A DNA stretch of 64,000 nt, from NCBI GenBank assembly GCA_902537815.1, contig CACBCS010000007.1, positions 1 to 64,000 of the forward strand, given 5' to 3'. The notes below the pieces were generated by a model, which did not search any database, had not been told where the DNA came from, and was given only the letters and a program-made list of their open reading frames with translations. Of the stretch, positions 1 through 9,246 are shown in pieces (the stretch's first letter is position 1; each line of letters begins with the position of its first letter). The position numbers and the translations under genes are program-made. Source of the DNA: an uncultured Pseudohongiella sp. GTDB taxonomy: Bacteria; Pseudomonadota; Gammaproteobacteria; Pseudomonadales; Pseudohongiellaceae.

Positions 1-362
1 TCGCTGTTACTGCTGCCTAAGCGGCTGATAACAGGAACCAGAGCAAAACTGACGAGGACCGCCGCTATTCCCGCTACAAGCGCCAGCATGCCTCCGTCAG
101 CGGCGGCAGCAACATTCTGTCGGGCGGCCATTGCCACCACGATCGGGATGTACATGGCGCTCCAGAATTTGATGCCCTCGCCTGCGGCCCCTTCGGTCAG
201 AGTTTTGAATGACGCGGAATTGCTGGCGAACACCAGAAACAGCATGGCAATGCCCACTCCGCCAACGTTGGCATCAACCCCCAACATCACGCCCAGTGCT
301 TCGCCGATGAGCATGCCAAAGATCAGACTGACAGAAAGCAAGGTAACGCCGTAGATTATCAT
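1..362 (-). CDS. madL: malonate transporter subunit MadL (partial, runs off left edge)
   Basis: Own reverse-strand translation from ATG at 362: MIIYGVTLLSVSLIFGMLIGEALGVMLGVDANVGGVGIAMLFLVFASNS..., open to the edge; resembles MadL (MIIYGV...GV.ANVGGVGIAML). Missing from the ORF track because no stop is inside the window. Confidence 0.72.
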   Translation of the reverse strand, partial: MIIYGVTLLSVSLIFGMLIGEALGVMLGVDANVGGVGIAMLFLVFASNSASFKTLTEGAAGEGIKFWSAMYIPIVVAMAARQNVAAAADGGMLALVAGIAAVLVSFALVPVISRLGSSNS

Positions 363-563
363 TGTTCTTATTCCTCTGAAGGTCTGCCGGTCAGAGCCAG
401 ACCTTACGGACAAATACGGCCAACGATGATATGACGGCAGACACAGTGGCGCAATTTACGCGTGCTATGGACGCCGTAGTGAAGCGAGAGCGCAGACGCG
501 GTCTGCTTGCAGAGATGTGAACAGCGGTACGGTCGGGCCGAGGAGCAATCGGCTGTAAGAGCC

Positions 564-605
564 CCCCAACCGCTGCCTGCACACGCGAGTCAGGCAGCGG
601 TGGGG
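564..605. other. strong hairpin: 15-bp stem with 2:1 nt asymmetry, 11-nt loop
   Basis: CCCCAACCGCTGCCTG (564-579) / CAGGCAGCGGTGGGG (591-605); no following T-run, in a non-coding gap. Confidence 0.6.
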
Positions 606-798
606 ATCTCAAGGAGAGCCTGGGCACTGACTAAGAGGTGTGGAGGGGTGGCGCCCAGGCAAATGCAATACGACATTAAATCACTATGCTGTGTTGCAAG
701 ACGGAGGTTAACACTACATGTAGGGATATGCAAGCAGTGAAACAGATGTTTTTCTTTGCCATGCGCCGTGCACCCGATGTCGATATTTATCAGCAATT

Positions 799-822
799 AT
801 AGTAAAGTAAATACTTTACTAT
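799..822. promoter_or_regulatory. perfect 24-bp palindrome, putative operator
   Basis: ATAGTAAAGTA-AA-TACTTTACTAT, 11-bp perfect arms in the intergenic region between madL and the M48 gene. Confidence 0.5.
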
Positions 823-1158
823 TAAGACGTTTGTTCCATCTGTCTTGCTGTTTTGCCAGCTTGGCAAGGGTATTGTCGAGAGATCGTGGTACAGCCCGGC
901 GCCACGTCGCGGCGCTAGGTTGCCCTTTGCCATTGGCTGAGGGTTGCAGGCATGAGGGGCACGGACGCAGGCTCCCTGGAAGCGTCGATTGGTTGGCAGG
1001 CGTTCCGGGCCGTGGGCTACCCATATTGGTGATCGCAGGCTGTGGGGGCTGTCCAGGGCCGGGTGGCTTTGCTCAGGCCGGATCATCTTCGGGTGTGTGC
1101 CGACCTGGCCGTCAGCGAGCGGTTTGCTGCAAGAGGGGCTCGGCCGCGATACGCAGCG

Positions 1159-1965
1159 TCAGTTTACCGCACCGGGAATGCAATCCGGGACAATACCGTT
1201 GCTGAGTGCCTGGGTTCGGTCAGAAAGGGCCTGTCCCATCAGATTTCTCAGGCTGGTCATCCGCGTTTCAGGGGAAGGGTGAGTTGCAAGGAATTCTGGT
1301 GGCCTTGGGCCGGCATCGGCATTCATGTTTTCCCACAGCGCGATGGACTGTTCAGGGTCGAATCCGGCTCTAGCCATGAGCATCAGTCCGATTGCGTCCG
1401 CCTCACTTTCCTGAGCGCGGTCGAATGGCAGCTGCAGCCCCAGTTGAGAGCCGTAATCGATGGCCTGCACGGTTCTGGTTGAGGCACCTAGCACGCGTGC
1501 CGCTGCAATTCCTGCGCTGCGTAATGCTGATCTGCTGGCTCTTTCATTACCGTGTTGTGAAAGCACATGCCCCACTTCGTGCGCCAGGACAGCGGCGAGC
1601 TGATCCTGGTTATAGGCCGCATCAAACAGCCCCGTGTACACCCCAATTTTGCCGCCGGGTAAAGCAAAGGCATTTGCTTGAGGACTGTCGAATACGGTGA
1701 CTTCCCAGCGATTGGCGGCCTGTTGGGTCGGGTCGAGGGCCGCAATCACGTAGCCCGCAACGCACTGGACGTAAGTGGTTTCGCGAGGGTCACTGCTCAC
1801 CGTTAATTCAGATTGCATCTGCCGATAAGCGCCTTCCCCCTGTCTGGCCATCTCGGCTTCCGAATAGAGCACGACTTGCCGTCGGTTGGTGGGTGAGGTT
1901 GTGCAGGCGACCATTAAAGCCACGAACAACACGGATGCACTTAGTTTGAACACAGTCTCAGACAC
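1159..1965 (-). CDS. M48 family metalloprotease, lipoprotein-like
   Basis: HEVGH zinc motif (LAAVLAHEVGHVLSQHGNERASR), lipobox-like MVACTT N-terminus. Confidence 0.9.
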   Translation of the reverse strand: MSETVFKLSASVLFVALMVACTTSPTNRRQVVLYSEAEMARQGEGAYRQMQSELTVSSDPRETTYVQCVAGYVIAALDPTQQAANRWEVTVFDSPQANAFALPGGKIGVYTGLFDAAYNQDQLAAVLAHEVGHVLSQHGNERASRSALRSAGIAAARVLGASTRTVQAIDYGSQLGLQLPFDRAQESEADAIGLMLMARAGFDPEQSIALWENMNADAGPRPPEFLATHPSPETRMTSLRNLMGQALSDRTQALSNGIVPDCIPGAVN

Positions 1966-2182
1966 TCCTTTCTTGCGTGAGAACCTTCTGAGGACTGAAC
2001 GCCCTCGGCTTTACCCAGCTTATCGGCCCACGGCTTAACATGGCCAGAGAAAAAGCAGGGAGTAGAGTGTCCGCTGAGGTAGGGTATTGCGCGCCAAGAG
2101 CCCGATTGCGATGTTCCCAACCTTGCTGTTCGGGAGAAGGCCGTGGCACGGAGTGTCTGGTTTGTCAGCAAAGTCGGTGTGT

Positions 2183-2785
2183 TCAGAATGCGCATTCAGC
2201 AGGATCCAGCTGAACCCTAAGCTCCTCGCCGGCGGTATTCTGTGTGCGCTCAAAACAGTTACCCTCGATGTCTCTGAGCAGCCTTCTGCCGGTCTGATTG
2301 ATCAGAATGCTTCTTGGCCTGCTACTCGAAATGACCGAGCGGGAGCGGGCAGGCTGGCGAGTCGAGATGAGGGTGCGGGTATGCACTGGCGGGTTGCGGT
2401 AGACCACTTCCGTCGCGGGTCGGTTCGCGGTTGCTTGATTCAGCAGGGAACCGAGCACGAGCCCACCTATCAGTGCCCCACCGTCGCTGCCTCCGAAACC
2501 GCCAAAGCCTCCAAAGGAACGGTACGGGGGATAAAAACCGTTGTAGGACAGATTCACAAAGCCCCGGCCGTTGCCCCGCCTGTCCCATCGATGGCGCCGG
2601 TTCCAGAGGCTACTATCGTAATAGCCACTGAAGTTTGGGCGATAAAAGCCCCCCCTGTAGTAATTGCCGCCAATTTGGCTGCCTCCCCATGTTGTGAAGC
2701 CGGAGTTAAACCGGTGATCTGCGGCGGCAGAGTGGCTGAACAGGACAGCGCAAACGGCTGACAGTAAGAAAATATGGGTTCTCAT
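2183..2785 (-). CDS. hypothetical secreted Gly/Arg-rich protein with glycine-zipper segment
   Basis: Signal peptide MRTHIFLLSAVCAVLFSHSAAA; FGGFGGFGGSDGGALIGGLVLGSLL segment. Confidence 0.7.
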   Translation of the reverse strand: MRTHIFLLSAVCAVLFSHSAAADHRFNSGFTTWGGSQIGGNYYRGGFYRPNFSGYYDSSLWNRRHRWDRRGNGRGFVNLSYNGFYPPYRSFGGFGGFGGSDGGALIGGLVLGSLLNQATANRPATEVVYRNPPVHTRTLISTRQPARSRSVISSSRPRSILINQTGRRLLRDIEGNCFERTQNTAGEELRVQLDPAECAF

Positions 2786-2994
2786 AGGCTTGACCTGTGG
2801 AGTCAGGGTCGGTGTAAAAAAGACTTTTCGGAAGGTAACCCTATCAGACTAAACTGAATAAGACCTGAATACGTTAGTTAGGCCGCAAAGATAGGACAGT
2901 GAGTCTGATTGTTGGTCATAACACGGGCAGTTAGGCCAGATTGATGACGAGATAGAAGCGGGGAAGAAGAAGTGGGGAGGAAGGGGCGGGAAAG

Positions 2995-3846
2995 ATGGCT
3001 CAGGAAAAGAGAGTAATACAGGAAGTTCTGAGCGCACAGTCAGCAAGTGATGGTGCTGGGGTGCGGCTTAAACGCGTGTTTGGCGGGCGAGACCTGGACC
3101 GTTTTGATCCTTTTCTCATGCTTGATGAATTCGGTAGTTTTGACGCTGCGGACTACATCGGAGGCTTTCCGTCGCATCCACACCGCGGATTTGAAACAGT
3201 GACCTATATGCTGGAGGGCTACATGGAGCACCGAGACCATATGGATAATCTTGGTCGCCTCGGCCCGGGTGACGTGCAATGGATGAATGCCGGATCAGGT
3301 GTCATTCATTCTGAAATGCCGCAACAGAAAGAAGGGAGAATGCGGGGCTTCCAGCTCTGGGTAAATTTGCCCGCAGCTGAAAAAATGGTGCCTGCTTCCT
3401 ATCAAGATATCGGAGTTCAGGATATTCCCCAGTATCAGATGGACCACATTGGAGTCAGAGCGATAGCAGGTCGCCTGATGGTGAATGAGCAGGAGGTGAC
3501 TGGCGCTGTGACTCATCCCAGTACAGAGCCCGGATATCTGGACTTGCAGATAGCGTCCCCAGACGCGGTCCGGATTCTGATTCCTGATGGTCATAATGCG
3601 TTGTTATACGTGTATGAGGGAAGCGTCAAGGTTGGCGGCCATGACTACCGCCTTGAAGCAGGCAAGATGGGCCGGCTCTCCCACCACGGGCTGCTTGTGC
3701 TGCAGGCAGAACCGGATACAAGAGCACTGGTTATCAGCGGAAAGCCCATCGGTGAACCAATCGTTCATTACGGCCCGTTCGTGATGAATACCATGGCCGA
3801 AATTAAACAGGCAGTCACTGATTACAATTCCGGAAAACTGGTGTAG
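2995..3846 (+). CDS. pirin family protein
   Basis: DPFLMLDEFGSFD...GFPSHPHRGFETVTYMLEGYMEHRDHMDN...GDVQWMNAGSGVIHSEMP; purine-rich RBS upstream. Confidence 0.95.
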   Translation: MAQEKRVIQEVLSAQSASDGAGVRLKRVFGGRDLDRFDPFLMLDEFGSFDAADYIGGFPSHPHRGFETVTYMLEGYMEHRDHMDNLGRLGPGDVQWMNAGSGVIHSEMPQQKEGRMRGFQLWVNLPAAEKMVPASYQDIGVQDIPQYQMDHIGVRAIAGRLMVNEQEVTGAVTHPSTEPGYLDLQIASPDAVRILIPDGHNALLYVYEGSVKVGGHDYRLEAGKMGRLSHHGLLVLQAEPDTRALVISGKPIGEPIVHYGPFVMNTMAEIKQAVTDYNSGKLV

Positions 3847-3896
3847 CGCACACTCTCACTCTGCTTGTCTTTCTGATCACTCTCAGGTGAACGCGT

Positions 3897-4823
3897 TTAC
3901 AGCGGCAGTCTGATGCCTTTCCGGGCGACATTGAAGCCTCGATTCTGCACGAGCCGACTGGCATCGCTGCCCGGGTCCAGGAGGGGATTCGACTGGTTCA
4001 TATGTATAAACCAGATCTTATCGCGTACTTCAGCGCTGCTTTGCACGAACAGCGCCATGGTTTCTGAAACGAATGGATGCGGGATCTGCGACATATCACG
4101 ATTGCCAAGTTCACCATCCGTAAAGAAAGAGGCATCAATCAGCGCATAGTCAACTGTTTCTAACACCTCAACAATACTGACCTCCCAGTCTTCCCACTTA
4201 TTAATGTCAGGAATAAAAAGCGCTGTTCGGCTAGGCCCCTCAATGCGATAGCCGACAGTTTCGGAATATTCGTCGCGATGAGGGACGAGAAACGGGGTAA
4301 CACTCAGCTCATTCAAACGAATGGGCGTGTCATGCTCGAGGCGCCGAAGATCGATGTTGCCGAGTGAAACAAGCTGGCTCCACGGACCATTGCTGGAGAG
4401 ATATTCCAACATTCTTGGCATTGCATAAACCGGGACGCCCTGCGTACCCATCGCTTCTCTGCCCAGATGCATCAGGCCGGTATAGTGGCCAATGTGTGCG
4501 TGGGTTATAAAGATGCCCGCAAGAGGAAAAGGTGCTTCCCGCTGCAACCGGTAGAGCTGGTCGCGAAATTCGGGTGTTGCCTCAAACAGGTAGCTTGAGT
4601 CACTGGCGCGATCAATGACGGCGATGGCCGTCGGTTCCTGCCGCAGCGACATGTCTTCCCAGGCCGGCAGACAGCGGGGCTCATAGCAGCCAGCCTGCGG
4701 AAAGCTGGCATCCTGACCCACGCCCAGTACATAGAGGTAAGGTGATGTTTGGGTGGCGGCTGTCGTCGAGACGAGCAGCGCTACCGCGGCAACTAGCCGC
4801 CTCAGTAAAACGCTCAGAGTCAT
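3897..4823 (-). CDS. secreted PqqB-like metallo-beta-lactamase-fold protein
   Basis: Signal peptide; YVLGVGQDASFPQAGC...; FITHAHIGHYTGLMHLGREAMG. Confidence 0.75.
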   Translation of the reverse strand: MTLSVLLRRLVAAVALLVSTTAATQTSPYLYVLGVGQDASFPQAGCYEPRCLPAWEDMSLRQEPTAIAVIDRASDSSYLFEATPEFRDQLYRLQREAPFPLAGIFITHAHIGHYTGLMHLGREAMGTQGVPVYAMPRMLEYLSSNGPWSQLVSLGNIDLRRLEHDTPIRLNELSVTPFLVPHRDEYSETVGYRIEGPSRTALFIPDINKWEDWEVSIVEVLETVDYALIDASFFTDGELGNRDMSQIPHPFVSETMALFVQSSAEVRDKIWFIHMNQSNPLLDPGSDASRLVQNRGFNVARKGIRLPL

Positions 4824-4861
4824 TAAGGTTTCCTGACAATCATGATTCTTGCGCCATGCTT

Positions 4862-5368
4862 TTAGCTTCTGGCGACAGGAGATATCGCGCGTATTGAGTC
4901 ACCAGGCCGGATCTGACCCGATCCTATCACCGTCGCACGCAGGCCTGCGCTGAGCGCCAGATCAGGAAGTGCTGCAGGATGAATGATGCTGGCCAGATAG
5001 GCGCACGGAGCGCAGAGTTCGACGCCGAACAGTTCAGCCTCTCCAAGTCTGAAATGCTGACCCACCAGTGCATTGAGATCAATTCCCGAAGTGATAATGC
5101 TGCGCCGGAATTCTCCGTAATCATAAGTCAGGCCACGGGCTGACAAAAATTTGTCCAGCGCTTCCCGCTCTACCAGGCTGACATGGTTCTCCAGCACCGG
5201 TAATTCCCTGGCCAGATGAGTCTCAGCCAGCTTATGGTAGCGATCCCCCACCAGACCTTTGCCCGCTTCCAGGGTCGCTGTATCAACGCGCTCGACCGCC
5301 TGCCGTTTCGCTTTGGCCAGATAGATGTACTCGAGTTTTCCCATCTCTTGCTCCCTCGGTTCCGTCAT
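4862..5368 (-). CDS. MOSC domain-containing protein (start may be 5344)
   Basis: GLVGDRYHK..., FRRSIITSGIDLNALVGQHFRLGEAELFGVELCAPCAYL. Confidence 0.85.
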   Translation of the reverse strand: MTEPREQEMGKLEYIYLAKAKRQAVERVDTATLEAGKGLVGDRYHKLAETHLARELPVLENHVSLVEREALDKFLSARGLTYDYGEFRRSIITSGIDLNALVGQHFRLGEAELFGVELCAPCAYLASIIHPAALPDLALSAGLRATVIGSGQIRPGDSIRAISPVARS

Positions 5369-5374
5369 CAGACG

Positions 5375-5794
5375 TCAATCGGAAATGAGTGCGATAACGG
5401 CACCGTCAGGGTCCTGAATGACACAAAAATTGCTGCCTCCCATCCTCCTGGGCCCGACCAGCACTATGCCCTTTTGTCGTTCAGCTTCGGCAGCGCTGGC
5501 GGCAACATCAGCGACTCTGACATACATCAGCCACTGGGCAGGCAGGTTGGCATTGATGCCCCTTGCGTGACAAATACCTGCCAGAGTTTCACCGCTGCCC
5601 GGCAGATTAAGATTGAAATCGGAGTAGGTGCCCATTTCCACGTCGGCTGACTTCCAGCCAATGACCTTGCAGTAGAAATCTTTGCTTCGCGCCGCATTGT
5701 CCACGCTGAGATCAACCCATTCGATACGGCCAATATGATCGACTTCAGGCCCTTCTGCCTTCGGCTTTGATTCGATCGGGTTTTCTTCACTCAT
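5375..5794 (-). CDS. VOC family protein (glyoxalase/bleomycin-resistance fold)
   Basis: Start placed at MSEENPIESK; IEWVDLSVDNAARSKDFYCKVIGWK...GGSNFCVIQDPDGAVIALISD. Confidence 0.85.
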   Translation of the reverse strand: MSEENPIESKPKAEGPEVDHIGRIEWVDLSVDNAARSKDFYCKVIGWKSADVEMGTYSDFNLNLPGSGETLAGICHARGINANLPAQWLMYVRVADVAASAAEAERQKGIVLVGPRRMGGSNFCVIQDPDGAVIALISD

Positions 5795-6341
5795 GTTCTG
5801 GTCCAAGAATGTGAGTAGGCAAGCCGTCCAGACTGACGGCGTTTTTCCGCCCCCAATAATCTTTGATGTCCTGGTCATTTTTGCTGTCCAGCCACTTGCC
5901 CATGTCGTCGCGCTCCTGCTGGAACTCAAACAGAGGTACGCCAAAACCGCAGGAGGTCTGCACCAGCTCAATGTGGAAATCCACCAATTGTCTGGTGCTC
6001 GGATGGGGCGCGAAAAGTGTATCAAGGGCTGCGAATTCTGCATCCCTTGAATGAAAAGCCTGCGTCTTCCCGTACAGCCTGAGGATCTTTGGTCTGCCGT
6101 CAAAGGCGCGGAACATCAGTGTCATACGATTGTTCTGGGAAAGATGCGCAGCCGTTTCATTACCGCTGCCAGTGACATTGCGCCAGACCAGTCTGTTGGC
6201 ATCCATCAAGCGGAGTGAATCCCAGCCTTTTGGGGACACGTTTATCGGGCCATCATTGGCTGCGGTACCGACGAAAAATAGCTTTTGGGCTCTGATGAAA
6301 TCGGCATGATCCTCCTGAAGAGATTGATAGCGCTTTCCCAT
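5787..6341 (-). CDS. pyridoxamine 5'-phosphate oxidase family protein
   Basis: FFVGTAANDGPINVSPKGWDSLRLMDANRLVWRNVTGSGNETAAHLSQNNRMTLMFRAFDGRPKILRLYGK. Confidence 0.88.
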   Translation of the reverse strand: MGKRYQSLQEDHADFIRAQKLFFVGTAANDGPINVSPKGWDSLRLMDANRLVWRNVTGSGNETAAHLSQNNRMTLMFRAFDGRPKILRLYGKTQAFHSRDAEFAALDTLFAPHPSTRQLVDFHIELVQTSCGFGVPLFEFQQERDDMGKWLDSKNDQDIKDYWGRKNAVSLDGLPTHILGPEHE

Positions 6342-6486
6342 GGGTCATATCCTGCAGAGAGTGGATCCGCTGAGTCTAGCCTAAGATCCGGGCTGCGCAA
6401 AACCGGTCGACCGATAGCCGATATGCGGCGAGCGCTGCGTTGTCCTGGCGGGCAAAATGCGGCTACAGACAGCAAGGTTTGCGAGC

Positions 6487-6969
6487 TCAGTACGTCTCGA
6501 TATTAAAGCCTTCGCTCGGAGCAGGTTCCCGGAAATATTGAGTGACCTGTTGGAAAAACTGCTCATTATCAAACCGCTGCCTGTCGGGTTGTTCCGCACG
6601 CCGCTTGCGCAGTCGCTCCAGACAGATGGCGTCACTGACCTTCAGATACAGCAGTTTTCCTTCAACACCAGAGTCTTCATGCAGGCACTTGAACCATGCT
6701 CTCTGCCGGGCGGTATTGGCCGGGAAGTCCAGCACGACAGTCGTTCCCGTCATGAGTAGGTTTTTGACGTGCATCCCGACGACGGGTCTCAGTCGAGCGG
6801 AGTAGTGCAGGTAGTCATCCAGCGTTTTGATCTGTTCCGGGTAGAGCATCTCGAGCCATTCGTCCTCAGAGATCAGCACGGCCTTTTCTGCTTCGGCGAG
6901 TCTCCGGGCGCGGGTCGATTTTCCTGCGACCATCTTACCGCAGAAAAAATACAGCGTTGTCGGGCTCAA
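6487..6969 (-). CDS. P-loop ATP-binding/kinase-like protein (AAA_33 type)
   Basis: Walker A GKMVAGKST, ISEDEW, VVLDFPANT; short kinase-like ORF. Confidence 0.8.
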   Translation of the reverse strand: MSPTTLYFFCGKMVAGKSTRARRLAEAEKAVLISEDEWLEMLYPEQIKTLDDYLHYSARLRPVVGMHVKNLLMTGTTVVLDFPANTARQRAWFKCLHEDSGVEGKLLYLKVSDAICLERLRKRRAEQPDRQRFDNEQFFQQVTQYFREPAPSEGFNIETY

Positions 6970-6999
6970 CTCGGAACTCCGGAGTGCGCGGCTGCTCTG

Positions 7000-9177
7000 C
7001 TAATCCGGCAGCGAAAAGACGTAAATCGCATTGCCCCAGCGCGGATAAGTGATCTCGGTGGCAATGACGCCGGGCACGACCCGTGGACTGGTCCCACCGA
7101 GTGCCGAGGTCACAGCGATATACTGCTTACCGTCAATCGCAAAACTCACCGGGTGGCCCTGTACGGAAGTTCCCAGTCGCGTCTCCCAGAGAATGTCGCC
7201 CGTATCGACATCAAAAGCCTTGAAACGGCGGTCGAGATCCCCGACGAAGACCAGGCCTCCGGCAGTAGAAATCGTGCCGGTATGCAAAGAGGCGCGCTGT
7301 TGATGGCTCCAGACTTCTTCCATGGTGTCTACGTGATACGCACCCACCTTACCGAGGTTACCGTCGGTCCCCGGCATTTCAAAGAACTTGCGGCTTGCTG
7401 CCAGACCGCCTCCCCCCTGTACCAGCGCGACTTCGCGCGCAGCGTTTTCAAGGCAGGTCTGGCTTAGTGGCGCGATGATGAGACCTGAAGGTGGATGGTA
7501 GGTCATGGAATGCCAGTCCTTGCCGCCAGCACTGGAGGGGCAGGCTGAAGTCCACTCGTTGAGTTGAGCATTCTGGATGTCTTCCCGATAAGTGACTTCA
7601 CCGGTTTCCGGATCAATATGGGTAAAAGCATTCTGAAAGACCGTTTCTTTGAAGCCTCTGAACCTACCGGAGACTCTGTCGTTTTTCCAGAGAATGCCGT
7701 ATTTCCCGATCGAATAGACCAGTTTCTCGTCACCGCGGTTGACCAGCACCCGCTCAAACACTTCATCGAGATCAAGCGCTTCGGCCGGAACGTGTTGGAA
7801 ATACCAATCGAGCTCACCGCTGTCCGTACGCACCGCGACCGTGGAGTTTGTATAAAGCCCGACGTCATTGATGGTCATATGTCGCGATACCGGAACCCAG
7901 GGTTTCTGCTGCGCAGTGCCCCAGTAGGTCAGCTTCAGGTCAGGGTCATAAGAGCCGGTAATCCAGGTTTCTCCTCCGGCCCGGAAGAGGTTGTCCAGAC
8001 CGCCCCAGGTATCGCCGCCGGGCTCCCCCATTGCGGCAATGGTTTCAAACTGCCACAGTAGTGCGCCGTCATCGGCATTATAGGCACTGATGTAGCAGTC
8101 CTCAGGGATATAGCGCGCGCAGCCGGCGAGACCTACTATCACCTTACCATCGGCTACGATAGGGCCCGATGAGTTCGAGAAACCTTTGCTGTTGTCCGCA
8201 ATGACCGTTTCCCATACCTGCTCTCCGGTGCGCGCGTCCAGTGCAACCAGACGGGCATCAGTTGTTGCCTGAATGATTTTGTCGTCGTACATGGCAATGT
8301 TGCGCATGTCCTGCCGATTGGCCGGGCCGGTCCAGTGTTCCCAGATCAGTTCGCCGGTTCTGCCATCAAGCGCCTGTATGACATTGCCGGGGTTGATCAG
8401 ATAAACAATGCCGTTATAGACCAGCGGAGCTGGCTCGGAATCCCCTTCATGCATATTCCAGACCCATTCAAGGGTCAGGTTGCCCACATTTTCCTTGTTG
8501 ATCTGATCAAGCGGGCTGTAAGAATGCGCATAGTAATTACGACGATGCATCGGCCAGTCATTTGGGCTGGGATCGCGCAGCATGGCATCGGTCAGGGGCA
8601 CAAATGGAACGAAGTCTTCGGTGTTGCCTGCCACCGTCAGTCCTTCGGGAGCGGGAGGTTCAGGTCGCTGACGCCGGGCTACCACTGCCGAAATATTATC
8701 GGCAATTTCAAAATCAGTCTCCGGCGTAAGGGCGGTGATGACGCCGTCGACGCCATTCTGACTGAGGATGTGTGCAACGAGGTTCAAATAGTCGACCTCT
8801 GTCAGATTCTCACTGCCTCCGGGCGGCATGTTGGCTCTGATGTTGCCCAGTAACAGGGCGGGGCTCTGTTCCCCCCAGCGCTGGACAAAGGTGTTGCCTG
8901 TGAGCAACGGGCCAAGGGTTGAGCCTTCTAGGTTGGCGCCATGACATACAGCGCACTTCATCTCGTAGGTCCGGGCGCCGGCGTCCGCCTGTGTATCGAA
9001 GGTCACAGCACCGGGGGTTTTTGCCGGTGTCGCGCTCGGTGGCGGCGCGGTGGCGACCTCAATCGCGGTCGTTGAGGTAGAATCAGGCCCGCAGGCGCTT
9101 AATGCACCGAGAAAAATAACGGTTGTGAGCTGTTTGATGCCAGATTTTTCATAGTTGTGAATGTGCTTCATGGTCAC
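7000..9177 (-). CDS. PQQ-dependent dehydrogenase with N-terminal cytochrome c domain
   Basis: CAVCH heme motif near the N-terminus; PQQ propeller repeats (ALDGRTGELIWEHW, ALDARTGEQVWE, AFDVDTGDILWETRLG); YDPDLKLTYWGT active-site segment. Confidence 0.93.
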   Translation of the reverse strand: MTMKHIHNYEKSGIKQLTTVIFLGALSACGPDSTSTTAIEVATAPPPSATPAKTPGAVTFDTQADAGARTYEMKCAVCHGANLEGSTLGPLLTGNTFVQRWGEQSPALLLGNIRANMPPGGSENLTEVDYLNLVAHILSQNGVDGVITALTPETDFEIADNISAVVARRQRPEPPAPEGLTVAGNTEDFVPFVPLTDAMLRDPSPNDWPMHRRNYYAHSYSPLDQINKENVGNLTLEWVWNMHEGDSEPAPLVYNGIVYLINPGNVIQALDGRTGELIWEHWTGPANRQDMRNIAMYDDKIIQATTDARLVALDARTGEQVWETVIADNSKGFSNSSGPIVADGKVIVGLAGCARYIPEDCYISAYNADDGALLWQFETIAAMGEPGGDTWGGLDNLFRAGGETWITGSYDPDLKLTYWGTAQQKPWVPVSRHMTINDVGLYTNSTVAVRTDSGELDWYFQHVPAEALDLDEVFERVLVNRGDEKLVYSIGKYGILWKNDRVSGRFRGFKETVFQNAFTHIDPETGEVTYREDIQNAQLNEWTSACPSSAGGKDWHSMTYHPPSGLIIAPLSQTCLENAAREVALVQGGGGLAASRKFFEMPGTDGNLGKVGAYHVDTMEEVWSHQQRASLHTGTISTAGGLVFVGDLDRRFKAFDVDTGDILWETRLGTSVQGHPVSFAIDGKQYIAVTSALGGTSPRVVPGVIATEITYPRWGNAIYVFSLPD

Positions 9178-9246
9178 TCTCTACTGATCAAGTCTGCTGT
9201 CGCACCGTGGCGTCAGATTAAGGTGAATGGTGAGTTACCGCCCTCG

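Noticed and set aside
564-605. Integron attC site
   Set aside because: The hairpin ends do not match RYYYAAC/GTTRRRY core sites and no integrase or cassettes are present.
756-1205. 149-aa forward ORF and overlapping reverse ORFs (790..1086, 797..1024)
   Set aside because: Low-complexity, no RBS or family resemblance; treated as non-coding intergenic DNA.
2087-2761. 224-aa forward ORF
   Set aside because: Antisense to the secreted protein at 2183..2785, which has a clear signal peptide.
5375-6103. Long form of the VOC ORF with a 103-aa N-terminal extension
   Set aside because: The extension overlaps the PNPOx gene and is not protein-like; MSEENPIESK at 5794 is the better start.
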